From Bacteroidales bacterium (lineage in GTDB: Bacteria > Bacteroidota > Bacteroidia > Bacteroidales > Bacteroidaceae), in NCBI GenBank assembly GCA_030523385.1, contig JAUNIV010000135.1, forward strand, positions 1-6,757: 6,757 bases of DNA. The letters run 5' to 3'. A program made the translations under genes and the position numbers. Positions 1 through 6,757 of this stretch are shown here, one piece after another (the first letter of the stretch is position 1; the number at the start of each line of letters is the position of its first letter). The notes beneath the pieces are model-generated. The model was not told the DNA's origin. It made no database searches and worked only from the letters and a program-made list of their open reading frames with translations.

Positions 1-136
1 ATAAAATGTAATTGCTTTCAAAATAAAAATTCACATCAGAAAAGTCACTCCTTTGATATGATTAATGCAACCACCTGTGTGATAATTGAAAGAAAATCAT
101 CTTCGTTTTCTTTTTCTTAAAACTAATGTGTTAGTT
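1..136. other. AT-rich intergenic region, no supported gene
   Basis: This stretch lies beyond the carB terminator and is strongly AT-rich compared with the coding DNA. One plus-strand frame is open from the left edge to a TAA at 118-120 (39 codons), but its composition is low-complexity and I recognise no family in it. On the minus strand an AAGGAG at about 53-48 is followed only by an ATG-TGA, so it decides no gene. It also contains a purine/pyrimidine near-palindrome (GAAAGAAAA at 88-96 against TTTTCTTT at 106-113), which might be part of a weak terminator or simply skewed DNA. I see nothing else in it. Confidence 0.6.
121..136. repeat. Small AT-rich inverted repeat (6-bp stem, 4-base loop)
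   Basis: AACTAA at 121-126 pairs perfectly with TTAGTT at 131-136 around the loop TGTG. On the minus strand it comes directly after the T-run of the carB terminator. It could be a secondary stop or 3'-end structure, but with only one G-C pair in the stem it would be weak. No function is assigned. Confidence 0.4.
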
Positions 137-187
137 AAAAAGACGAAGCCATTCCCCGGCTGAACATTCAGCGAAGGAATGGCTTTT
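137..187 (-). terminator. Rho-independent terminator after carB, possibly bidirectional
   Basis: AAGCCATTCC at 146-155 is perfectly complementary to GGAATGGCTT at 176-185, giving a 10-bp outer stem. Inside it a second stem forms from GCTGAA (159-164) and TTCAGC (167-172), with a short internal loop between the two. On the minus strand the stem is followed by CGTC and then five T residues (141-137), about 24 bases past the carB stop codon. That is the expected position for the end of the operon transcript. On the plus strand the arm is followed by TTTT (184-187), so it could also stop transcription arriving from the left. Confidence 0.85.
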
Positions 188-208
188 CGTATGTCTGTTA
201 TTAAAAAC

Positions 209-3200
209 TTATTTATACTCTGCCCAGCTCTTGATGGCAATGTCATCTATCGACATCGTGCAGAATGCCTGGATAAACGCACTTGCCAGACGGGCATTGG
301 TGATAAGCGGAATATTAAGGTCAATCGCCGCACGACGAATCTTATAACCGTTGTCCAACTCACCGGCTGTCAGGTTCTTCGGAATGTTCACCACCATGTC
401 TATCTCCTTAGCGTGAAGCATGTCCAATGCCTGAGGCTGTCCGTCTTCGCTGGGCCAATAGACACGGGTATTCTCTACTCCGTTTTCGGTCAGGAATTTG
501 GATGAACCACCGGTGGCATAGAGCTTGTAACCTTTCTTACGGAGCATGCGTGCCGCCTGCAATGTGTCGGCTTTCTGCTTAGCGTTACCCGTAGAGAGAA
601 GCACACTCTTTTCAGGAATGCGGTAGCCTACGGAAAGCATGGACTTGAGGACGGCACACGAGGTGTCCGCACCGATGCAACCCACTTCGCCCGTCGATGC
701 CATATCTACGCCCAACACCGGGTCGGCCTTCTGAAGGCGGTTGAACGAGAACTGGCTTGCCTTGATACCTACATAGTCCAGCTCGAAGAGATTCTTATGG
801 GGTTTCTCTACCGGCAGACCCAACATGACTTTCGTGGCAAGTTCGATGAAGTTTATTTTCAGCACCTTGCTGACAAACGGGAACGAGCGGGAGGCGCGGA
901 GGTTACACTCGATCACCTTGATGTCGTTCTCGCGTGCCAGATACTGGATATTGAACGGTCCCGAGATGTTCAGTTCTTTGGCTATCTGACGGGAGATGCG
1001 CTTGATGCGGCGCACGGTCTCCACGTAAAGTTTCTGCGGCGGGAACTGGATAGTGGCGTCACCCGAGTGTACGCCGGCATATTCGATGTGCTCACTGATA
1101 GCGTAAGCTATGATTTCACCGTTCTGTGCCACGGCATCCATCTCCACTTCTTTGGCATGTTCGATGAACTGGCTCACCACCACGGGGTGTTTCTTCGACA
1201 CGTTGGCGGCAAGGCGCAAGAAGCGTTCCAACTCTTCCTGGTTGGAGCAGACATTCATGGCAGCACCGCTCAACACGTACGACGGACGCACAAGCACGGG
1301 GAAGCCCACCTTCTCGATAAATTTCTGTATGTCCTCCATCGAGGTCAGTGCGCTCCATTCGGGCTGATCCACGCCGATGCGGTCCAGCATGGCAGAGAAC
1401 TTGTCGCGGTCTTCGGCATTATCAATGCTCTTAGCGCTTGTACCCAAGATGTTGACATGCTGAGCGTCGAGGCGCAAAGCCAAGTTGTTGGGAATCTGTC
1501 CGCCGGTCGATACAATCACACCGTGGGGATTCTCCAAATCGAGGATGTCCATCACGCGCTCGAAGGTCAGTTCATCGAAATAGAGGCGGTCGCACATGTC
1601 ATAGTCCGTCGATACGGTTTCGGGATTGTAGTTGATCATCACCGAACGGTAGCCTTCCTTGCGGATGGTCTGGAGCGCCTGTACGCCGCACCAGTCGAAT
1701 TCTACGGACGAACCGATACGATAGGCACCCGAACCAAGCACTACGATGGATTTATGGTCACCCAAGTATTTCACGTCATTTGCCACGCCGCTGTATGTCA
1801 GATACAGGTAGTTGGTCTGTGCGGGATATTCGGCGGCAAGGGTATCTATCTGCTTCACCACGGGGACGATGCCTGCCTGTTTGCGGTGGTTGCGCACATA
1901 GAGGATGCCCTCTTCCATGTCGCCTTCGTAGCCGATGGCGCGTGCTATTTGGAAGTCAGAGAATCCCTGCACTTTGGCACGACGCAACAATTCGGCAGGC
2001 ATGTCGGCTATCTGCTTGTGGTTGTTGCCCCAGTCGTGCATCTCCTTAGAGGTGTGCATGATGTTCTGCAACTTCTGCAAGAACCACTTGTCTATTTTGG
2101 TCAGTTCGTGTATCTGGTCGATGGTATAGCCCGCACGTAGTGCTTTCGAGATGACGAAGATACGTTTGTCGGTAGGTTCGCGCAGCGCCTTGTCCACATC
2201 GGGAATTACCAACTCTTTGTTTTCCACAAAGCCGTGCATTCCTTGTCCTATCATGCGCAGACCCTTCTGGATGGCTTCCTCGAAGGTGCGTCCTATCGCC
2301 ATCACCTCGCCCACGGATTTCATGGATGAACCCAGTTCGCGGTCCACACCGTGGAACTTGCCCAAGTCCCAGCGCGGAATCTTGCACACCACATAGTCCA
2401 GTGCCGGCTCGAAGAAAGCACTGGTAGTCTTTGTCACGGAGTTCTTCAGGTCGAACAGTCCGTAACCCAATCCCAACTTAGCAGCCACAAAGGCAAGCGG
2501 ATAACCGGTAGCCTTCGATGCCAGTGCCGACGAGCGGGACAGACGGGCATTCACCTCGATGACGCGATAGTCTTCAGATTCGGGGTCGAAAGCATACTGC
2601 ACGTTACATTCGCCCACGATACCGATGTGGCGGATGATGCGGATGGCAAGGGCACGGAGCTTATGATATTCGCTGTTGGTCAACGTCTGCGAAGGAGCTA
2701 TCACGATGGACTCTCCCGTGTGGATGCCCAGCGGGTCGAAGTTCTCCATGTTGCAGACGGTGATACAGTTGTCATAGCGGTCGCGCACCACCTCGTATTC
2801 CACTTCCTTCCAGCCTTTCAGGCTCTTCTCTACCAATACCTGCGGTGAGAAGGAGAAAGCCTTTTCGGCCAGTACATTCAGTTCTTCTTCGTTGTCGCAG
2901 AAGCCGCTGCCCAGTCCGCCCAATGCGTAGGCAGCACGGATGATGACGGGATAACCCAGCTCGCGGGCGGCACGGCGGGCATCTTCGATGTTCTCCACCG
3001 CTTCGCTCTTGATGGTCTTCACATCTATTTCGTTCAGTTTCTCGACAAACAGTTCACGGTCTTCGGTGTCCATGATAGCCTGTACGGGAGTACCGAGCAC
3101 GCGCACACCGTAACGCTCAAATACACCTGCCTTATAGAGTGCCACGCCACAGTTGAGTGCCGTCTGTCCGCCGAAGGAAAGCAGCACGCCGTCCGGACGC

Positions 3201-3436
3201 TCCTTGTCGATAACCTTCTCTACGAAGTAGGGAGTGACGGGCAGGAAGTAGATTTGGTCGGCCACGCCTTCCGAGGTCTGCACGGTGGCGATGTTGGGAT
3301 TGATCAAGATGGTCTCTATGCCTTCTTCTTTCAGTGCCTTGAGTGCCTGCGAACCCGAGTAGTCGAACTCTCCGGCTTCACCAATCTTCAGTGCACCGGA
3401 ACCTAACAGCAGGACTTTCTTTATATCGTCTTTCAT
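209..3436 (-). CDS. carB: Carbamoyl-phosphate synthase, large (synthetase) subunit
   Basis: CarB uses two ATP, bicarbonate and ammonia supplied by CarA to make carbamoyl phosphate in the cytoplasm, feeding pyrimidine and arginine synthesis. The 1075-residue product is full length (E. coli CarB is 1073) and shows the duplicated layout. The first half begins with LLGSGALKIGEAGEFDYSG (9-27) and has an ATP-grasp domain at about 125-330 with R127, R167, E294, N296 and R298. A linker/oligomerisation region covers about 400-555. The second half begins with VVLGSGAYRIGSSVEFDW (565-582) and has an ATP-grasp domain at about 677-870 with R717, E843 and N845. An MGS-like allosteric domain spans about 940-1075. 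Motifs such as HTGESIV (239-245) and VGECNVQYA (274-282) resemble animal CPSases more than E. coli CarB. It starts 23 bases after carA without a clear ribosome-binding site and is the last gene before the terminator. The family assignment is very secure; the effector specificity is not. Confidence 0.98.
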   Translation of the reverse strand: MKDDIKKVLLLGSGALKIGEAGEFDYSGSQALKALKEEGIETILINPNIATVQTSEGVADQIYFLPVTPYFVEKVIDKERPDGVLLSFGGQTALNCGVALYKAGVFERYGVRVLGTPVQAIMDTEDRELFVEKLNEIDVKTIKSEAVENIEDARRAARELGYPVIIRAAYALGGLGSGFCDNEEELNVLAEKAFSFSPQVLVEKSLKGWKEVEYEVVRDRYDNCITVCNMENFDPLGIHTGESIVIAPSQTLTNSEYHKLRALAIRIIRHIGIVGECNVQYAFDPESEDYRVIEVNARLSRSSALASKATGYPLAFVAAKLGLGYGLFDLKNSVTKTTSAFFEPALDYVVCKIPRWDLGKFHGVDRELGSSMKSVGEVMAIGRTFEEAIQKGLRMIGQGMHGFVENKELVIPDVDKALREPTDKRIFVISKALRAGYTIDQIHELTKIDKWFLQKLQNIMHTSKEMHDWGNNHKQIADMPAELLRRAKVQGFSDFQIARAIGYEGDMEEGILYVRNHRKQAGIVPVVKQIDTLAAEYPAQTNYLYLTYSGVANDVKYLGDHKSIVVLGSGAYRIGSSVEFDWCGVQALQTIRKEGYRSVMINYNPETVSTDYDMCDRLYFDELTFERVMDILDLENPHGVIVSTGGQIPNNLALRLDAQHVNILGTSAKSIDNAEDRDKFSAMLDRIGVDQPEWSALTSMEDIQKFIEKVGFPVLVRPSYVLSGAAMNVCSNQEELERFLRLAANVSKKHPVVVSQFIEHAKEVEMDAVAQNGEIIAYAISEHIEYAGVHSGDATIQFPPQKLYVETVRRIKRISRQIAKELNISGPFNIQYLARENDIKVIECNLRASRSFPFVSKVLKINFIELATKVMLGLPVEKPHKNLFELDYVGIKASQFSFNRLQKADPVLGVDMASTGEVGCIGADTSCAVLKSMLSVGYRIPEKSVLLSTGNAKQKADTLQAARMLRKKGYKLYATGGSSKFLTENGVENTRVYWPSEDGQPQALDMLHAKEIDMVVNIPKNLTAGELDNGYKIRRAAIDLNIPLITNARLASAFIQAFCTMSIDDIAIKSWAEYK

Positions 3437-3459
3437 ATTTGCAATTACTCTAAGAATGA

Positions 3460-4533
3460 TTATAACAACTTCACGAACTCGTCAAACAGGAACTCCGTGT
3501 CCGTAGGCCCGGAAGCGGCTTCGGGATGGAACTGTGCCGAAAACCAGGGCTTAGACTTGTGGCGGATGCCTTCGTTGGAGCCGTCGTTCATGTTGATGAA
3601 GAGCGGTTCCCAGTCGGCACCCAGCGTGTTGTTGTCCACCGCGTAGCCGTGGTTCTGGCTGGTGATGAAGCAGCGGTCGGTACCTACCATGCGCACGGGT
3701 TGGTTGTGGCTGCGGTGTCCGTACTTCAGCTTGTATATCTTAGCACCTCCTGCTTTGGAGAGGAGTTGGTTGCCCATGCAGATACCGAAGATGGGGCGGT
3801 CGCTCAGGCTCATTGCCTTGCGGATGTTCTGCACGGCTGCGTCACACGTATCGGGGTCGCCGGGACCGTTGGAGATGAAAAGCCCGTCATACTCCAGTGC
3901 GTTGAAATCATAGTTCCAAGGCACGCGGATCACTTCCACACCGCGCTTCAGCAGGCATCTTATGATGTTTGCCTTCACTCCGCAGTCCACCAGGAGCACT
4001 TTCTTTCCTGCCCCCTCGTTATAGCGGATCACTTCTTTGCAACTCACTTTATCCACATAGTTCACGCCTGCATACGTAGCTTCGGGGATGTTGTCGGGTT
4101 CGTTGTCGAATACTATTTTCCCCATCATCACGCCATGCTCACGCAACACTTTGGTGAGTTCACGGGTGTCGATGCCCGTAATGCCGGGCACGTGTTCGCG
4201 CTTCAGCCAGTCGCCGAGGCTCTCCACGGCATTCCAGTGGCTGTATTCTTCGCTATAGTCGCTGACGATGATCGCTTCGGCATGAATCTTCTCGCTTTCC
4301 ATGAAGGTAGGAATGCCGTTGGGGTCTATCGTGAAGGGAGGCACACCGTAGTTGCCCACCAACGGATAGGTTAATGTCATCAACTGGCCTGCATACGAGG
4401 GATCCGTCAGGCTCTCGGGATAGCCGGTCATGGCTGTGTTGAATACCACCTCTCCGGCCACCGGCTTTTCGTAGCCGAACGACTTGCCGCTGAAGCGGGT
4501 GCCGTCATCGAGGATAAGGGTTACATTTCTCAT
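3460..4533 (-). CDS. carA: Carbamoyl-phosphate synthase, small (glutaminase) subunit
   Basis: CarA hydrolyses glutamine and passes ammonia through a tunnel to CarB. The 357-residue product (E. coli CarA is 382) has the CPSase small-chain N-terminal domain at about 1-140, including FNTAMTGYPESLTDPSY (31-47), and a class I glutamine amidotransferase domain from about residue 176. The triad is visible: nucleophile C252 in FGICMGNQ, H336 and E338 in FHPEA. The C-to-H spacing of 84 residues equals that of E. coli C269/H353. The SNGPGDP turn is at 221-227 and SQNHG at 292-296. The Cys is intact, so the complex should be glutamine-dependent, unlike animal CPS1. N255 stands where E. coli has H272 in its GHQ motif. 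The chosen ATG gives the usual start of the small-chain domain; upstream is AT-rich with no clear Shine-Dalgarno sequence. It lies 42 bases after the PurF-like gene and 23 before carB. Confidence 0.97.
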   Translation of the reverse strand: MRNVTLILDDGTRFSGKSFGYEKPVAGEVVFNTAMTGYPESLTDPSYAGQLMTLTYPLVGNYGVPPFTIDPNGIPTFMESEKIHAEAIIVSDYSEEYSHWNAVESLGDWLKREHVPGITGIDTRELTKVLREHGVMMGKIVFDNEPDNIPEATYAGVNYVDKVSCKEVIRYNEGAGKKVLLVDCGVKANIIRCLLKRGVEVIRVPWNYDFNALEYDGLFISNGPGDPDTCDAAVQNIRKAMSLSDRPIFGICMGNQLLSKAGGAKIYKLKYGHRSHNQPVRMVGTDRCFITSQNHGYAVDNNTLGADWEPLFINMNDGSNEGIRHKSKPWFSAQFHPEAASGPTDTEFLFDEFVKLL

Positions 4534-4575
4534 CTTTGTATATATAGTGTTATTCTTTATAATGTTCGCTTTTTC

Positions 4576-6459
4576 TCAGAACTGATAGACTTGTTCTATG
4601 TAATCAATGAACGCCTGGTTCACTAACTTCACGCCGCCAGGCGTGGGATAGTCGCCGCTGAAATACCAGTCGCCCGTATGGTTGGGACAGGCTTCGTGCA
4701 GGCCCTCCAAAGTCTGATACACGATTTCTATCTTTGCCTGCGTGTCAAGCGGGGTGAGCAGTTCCACCATTTTGGCAGAGATTTCCTCGTCGGTGAAGGG
4801 AGCGTAGATTTCCTTCACATAGTTCACCATCTGTTCCTTAGGCAAACTTGCCTGTGCCTTCGATTTGTGGTAGGCACGCGCAATGACGTCGCGCATGTCG
4901 CGGTCGCGCAGCAGCTCGATGGCCGCCTTGAAAGCGATGAACTGGTCCATGCTCGCCATGTCTATGCCGTAATAGTCGGCGTAGCGCACCTGTGGCGAAG
5001 AAGACACGATGACAATCTTTTTGGGGTGGAGGCGGTCCAGGATGCTGATGATGCTCTGCTTCAGCGTGGTGCCGCGCACGATGGAGTCGTCTATGATTAC
5101 CAGATTGTCCACGTAGGGCACGAGACTTCCGTAAGTGATGTCATACACGTGGGCAGCCAGGTCGTTGCGGCTGTTTCCTTCGGCAATGAAGGTGCGCAGC
5201 TTGATGTCTTTGATGGCCACCTTCTCACTACGGATGCGCATGGAGAGTATCTGCTCCAGTTCTTCGTGTGTGGGGGTGTGTCCCAAAGCCTCTATTTTTT
5301 TTACCTTCAGTTCATTCAAATAGTTGTCGAATCCTTCGAGCATGCCATAGAAGGCCACTTCGGCGGTGTTGGGGATGAAAGAGAACACCGTGTGCTCCAC
5401 GTCATAGTTTATCGCTTTCAGGATGGGGTTTACCAGCTTTTCGCCCAACAGCTTGCGCTCGCGGTAGATATCCATGTCGCTGCCCCGACTGAAATAGATA
5501 CGCTCGAACGAACATGCCTTCTTCTCTTTGGGTCGGTTGATTTGTGCTAAGCGCATCTTTCCGGTCTTGCTCATCAGCAAGGCCTGTCCGGGTTGCAGCT
5601 CGTTGATTTTGTCGGCCGTCACATTCAGTGCCGTCTGGATGACGGGACGTTCGGAAGCAAGCACCATGATTTCCTCATCCATGTACCAGAACGCCGGACG
5701 TATGCCCCACGGGTCGCGCACGGCAAACGACTCGCCACTGCCCGTGATGCCACACATCACGTATCCGCCGTCCCACTCGCGGCTCGATGTCTTGAGCACG
5801 TTGGCCAGGTCTATGCGGTCTTCTATGGCGTGGGTGATGTCCATGCCTTTCAGCCCTTCGGCCTCGCACTCCACGAAGAGGCGTTCCACCTCGCGGTCCA
5901 GCCTGTGTCCCACCTGTTCGAGCATGATATACGTGTCGGCGTACTTGCGCGGATGCTGTCCGTCGGCTGTGATGCGAGCGAAGATTTCATCGACGTTCGT
6001 CATGTTGAAGTTGCCACACAGTGCCAGGTTCTTTGCACGCCAGTTGTTGCGGCGCAAGAAAGGATGCACGTAAGAGAGTCCGCTCCTTCCGGTGGTGGAG
6101 TAGCGCAGGTGGCCCATATAGACCTCTCCTGCAAAGGGCAGACATTTTTTGGCAAACTCGGCGTCGTGCAGTTGTTCGGGAGTGAGGTCCTTGAAGTGAC
6201 TGTGTACGATGCCGAATATTTCGGTAATGGCTCCCGAACCCAATGCACGTTCGCGAAACATATATTCTTCGCCGGGATTGGCCTCCAGTTTCACGCACGC
6301 CAGTCCGGCACCTTCCTGTCCGCGGTTGTGCTGTTTCTCCATGAGCAGGTAGAGCTTGTTCAGCCCGTACATCCAGGTTCCGTATTTCTGTTGGTAATAT
6401 TCCAGCGGTTTCAGCAGCCTTATCATGGCGACGCCGCATTCATGCTTTAGTGCTTCCAT
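4576..6459 (-). CDS. Divergent amidophosphoribosyltransferase (PurF-like, 627 residues)
   Basis: The canonical PurF reaction turns PRPP and glutamine into phosphoribosylamine, the first step of purine synthesis. This protein has an N-terminal class II (Ntn) amidotransferase domain, with the presumed nucleophile C8 after a seven-residue leader (MEALKHE) that would be removed, NRGQEGAG (45-52), GHLRYSTTG (116-124), D175 and DPWGIRP (249-255). The C-terminal phosphoribosyltransferase domain carries the PRPP motif IIDDSIVRGTT (455-465). It differs from standard PurF (about 470-510 residues): there is an extra segment at about 376-420, an added Asn in the QHRGQEG motif, LCGN (147-150) in place of HNGN, and a longer C-terminal part. 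C316 matches the first iron-sulphur Cys of the B. subtilis enzyme, but the other cluster cysteines appear absent. The start is well placed 7 codons before C8; it overlaps the end of the upstream glmS remnant. The fold is certain; the physiological reaction is inferred, and it may be a paralogue of a conventional purF elsewhere. Confidence 0.85.
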   Translation of the reverse strand: MEALKHECGVAMIRLLKPLEYYQQKYGTWMYGLNKLYLLMEKQHNRGQEGAGLACVKLEANPGEEYMFRERALGSGAITEIFGIVHSHFKDLTPEQLHDAEFAKKCLPFAGEVYMGHLRYSTTGRSGLSYVHPFLRRNNWRAKNLALCGNFNMTNVDEIFARITADGQHPRKYADTYIMLEQVGHRLDREVERLFVECEAEGLKGMDITHAIEDRIDLANVLKTSSREWDGGYVMCGITGSGESFAVRDPWGIRPAFWYMDEEIMVLASERPVIQTALNVTADKINELQPGQALLMSKTGKMRLAQINRPKEKKACSFERIYFSRGSDMDIYRERKLLGEKLVNPILKAINYDVEHTVFSFIPNTAEVAFYGMLEGFDNYLNELKVKKIEALGHTPTHEELEQILSMRIRSEKVAIKDIKLRTFIAEGNSRNDLAAHVYDITYGSLVPYVDNLVIIDDSIVRGTTLKQSIISILDRLHPKKIVIVSSSPQVRYADYYGIDMASMDQFIAFKAAIELLRDRDMRDVIARAYHKSKAQASLPKEQMVNYVKEIYAPFTDEEISAKMVELLTPLDTQAKIEIVYQTLEGLHEACPNHTGDWYFSGDYPTPGGVKLVNQAFIDYIEQVYQF

Positions 6460-6757
6460 TTATTTTCAGATTTTATAAATTTTCTATTTTGAATATCCGA
6501 ACCGGATAACGTGATTTTCAGTGTTGAAGTATGAGAGTAAGGCTTCTGGAAGAGGAAAAATAGGGGATAAATGTCTTTTGAAACGATAAAAGCCGTTGTT
6601 GCTTTTTCTTTCGTCCTACAGACATTCAATTTTCTTTTTTTATTTCTACTGACCAATGCGACCCCTGCGCTGTCATTGCCTCTGTACTCCGATTGTATGA
6701 GGCCTTTTATGAGGACAGGGTAAGCATCTCGTTTATCCATGTAGCTTACTATTCCAC
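6447..6757 (-). pseudogene. Truncated glmS (glucosamine-6-phosphate synthase) N-terminal remnant, partial at window edge
   Basis: GlmS makes glucosamine-6-phosphate from fructose-6-phosphate and glutamine. The reading frame enters at the right edge: bases 6757-6756 (GT) fit the end of a Cys codon, the expected nucleophile Cys of the MCGIVG start. Then come GIVSY, KRDAYPVLIKGL and EYRGNDSAGVAL (6755 to about 6655), a close match to the GlmS amidotransferase start. Weaker similarity continues through KLNVCRTKEK to VSKDI (about 6570). After that homology disappears and the frame stops at 6449-6447, about 104 codons from the presumed start against roughly 600 or more in intact GlmS. Conserved positions are changed: GIVGY reads GIVSY and EYRGYDS reads EYRGNDS. 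No later GlmS segment appears in the other frames before the next gene. The stop overlaps the start of the PurF-like gene by 13 bases. A short expressed protein is possible, but a decayed fragment is likelier. Confidence 0.7.
6555..6583 (-). promoter_or_regulatory. Possible weak Bacteroides-type promoter for the purF-like/carAB operon
   Basis: Bacteroides promoters typically have TTTG near -33 and TAnnTTTG near -7. On the minus strand TTTC (6583-6580) is followed after 17 bases by TATTTTTC (6562-6555). Each is one base from consensus, with C for the final G. Initiation would fall near 6550, leaving a leader of about 90 bases before the PurF-like start. It lies where the glmS remnant loses similarity. 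AT-rich DNA yields such matches by chance, so this is only a candidate. Confidence 0.2.

Noticed and set aside
1..120. Possible C-terminal end of a plus-strand gene entering from the left
   Set aside because: The 39 open codons are low-complexity (Lys, Ser, Phe rich) with no recognised motif; this length is not unlikely by chance.
179..505. 108-codon plus-strand frame starting within the terminator
   Set aside because: It begins in the hairpin arm and runs antisense to the conserved CarB allosteric domain.
797..2140. 447-codon plus-strand open frame opposite carB
   Set aside because: It lies wholly antisense to strongly conserved carB sequence, is rich in His, Val and Gly as expected for a shadow frame, and matches no family I recognise.
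2046..2387. 113-codon minus-strand frame inside carB in another frame, plus similar ones at 1116-1358, 5675-5869, 5987-6439 and 6000-6248
   Set aside because: Alternative-frame translations of genuine genes, Arg/Gly/His rich and without recognisable motifs.
3526..4374. 282-codon plus-strand open frame opposite carA
   Set aside because: Antisense shadow of conserved carA; no recognisable domain or separate start signals.
4678..6450. Plus-strand open frames of 290, 181 and 285 codons opposite the PurF-like gene
   Set aside because: All are antisense to a gene with clear catalytic motifs, overlap one another, and show biased shadow-type composition.
6460..6600. Frameshifted continuation of glmS, or a purine riboswitch upstream of the PurF-like gene
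   Set aside because: No GlmS motif such as HTRWATHG or its C-terminal end appears in any minus-strand frame here, and I find no paired stem pattern of a known riboswitch.
1..6757. Mobile element, CRISPR array, tRNA or defence system
   Set aside because: No transposase, direct-repeat array, tRNA-like cloverleaf or defence domain was seen; the genes are core metabolism.

Overview
The window looks like chromosomal DNA from a Bacteroidales bacterium, most likely Bacteroides. Coding DNA has moderate GC, intergenic DNA is very AT-rich, starts lack clear Shine-Dalgarno sequences, and the protein variants suit that group. All supported genes lie on the minus strand, so transcription runs from right to left.

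From the right edge: (1) 6757-6447 holds the first ~66 codons of a glmS-like gene (glucosamine-6-phosphate synthase). It then loses homology and stops after ~104 codons, so it looks like a truncated remnant. Its start codon lies just outside the window. (2) 6459-4576 encodes a 627-residue divergent PurF-like amidophosphoribosyltransferase. (3) 4533-3460 is carA, the glutaminase subunit of carbamoyl-phosphate synthetase. (4) 3436-209 is carB, its 1075-residue synthetase subunit. (5) A strong hairpin with a T-run at 187-137 ends the transcript. (6) 1-136 is AT-rich with no supported gene.

The three intact genes are separated by only 42 and 23 bases and form a probable purF-like/carA/carB operon. 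All of them, and the glmS remnant, belong to families that use the glutamine amide nitrogen. CarA and CarB should together make carbamoyl phosphate for pyrimidines and arginine. The PurF-like protein has both amidotransferase and PRPP-binding domains but departs from textbook PurF at several conserved positions, so its exact role is less certain.

There is no sign of a mobile element, CRISPR array, phage or defence system. The points worth a second look are the glmS remnant, the CarB effector pocket that resembles the N-acetylglutamate site of animal CPS1, and the unusual PurF-like enzyme. Long plus-strand open frames are antisense shadows of the real genes.
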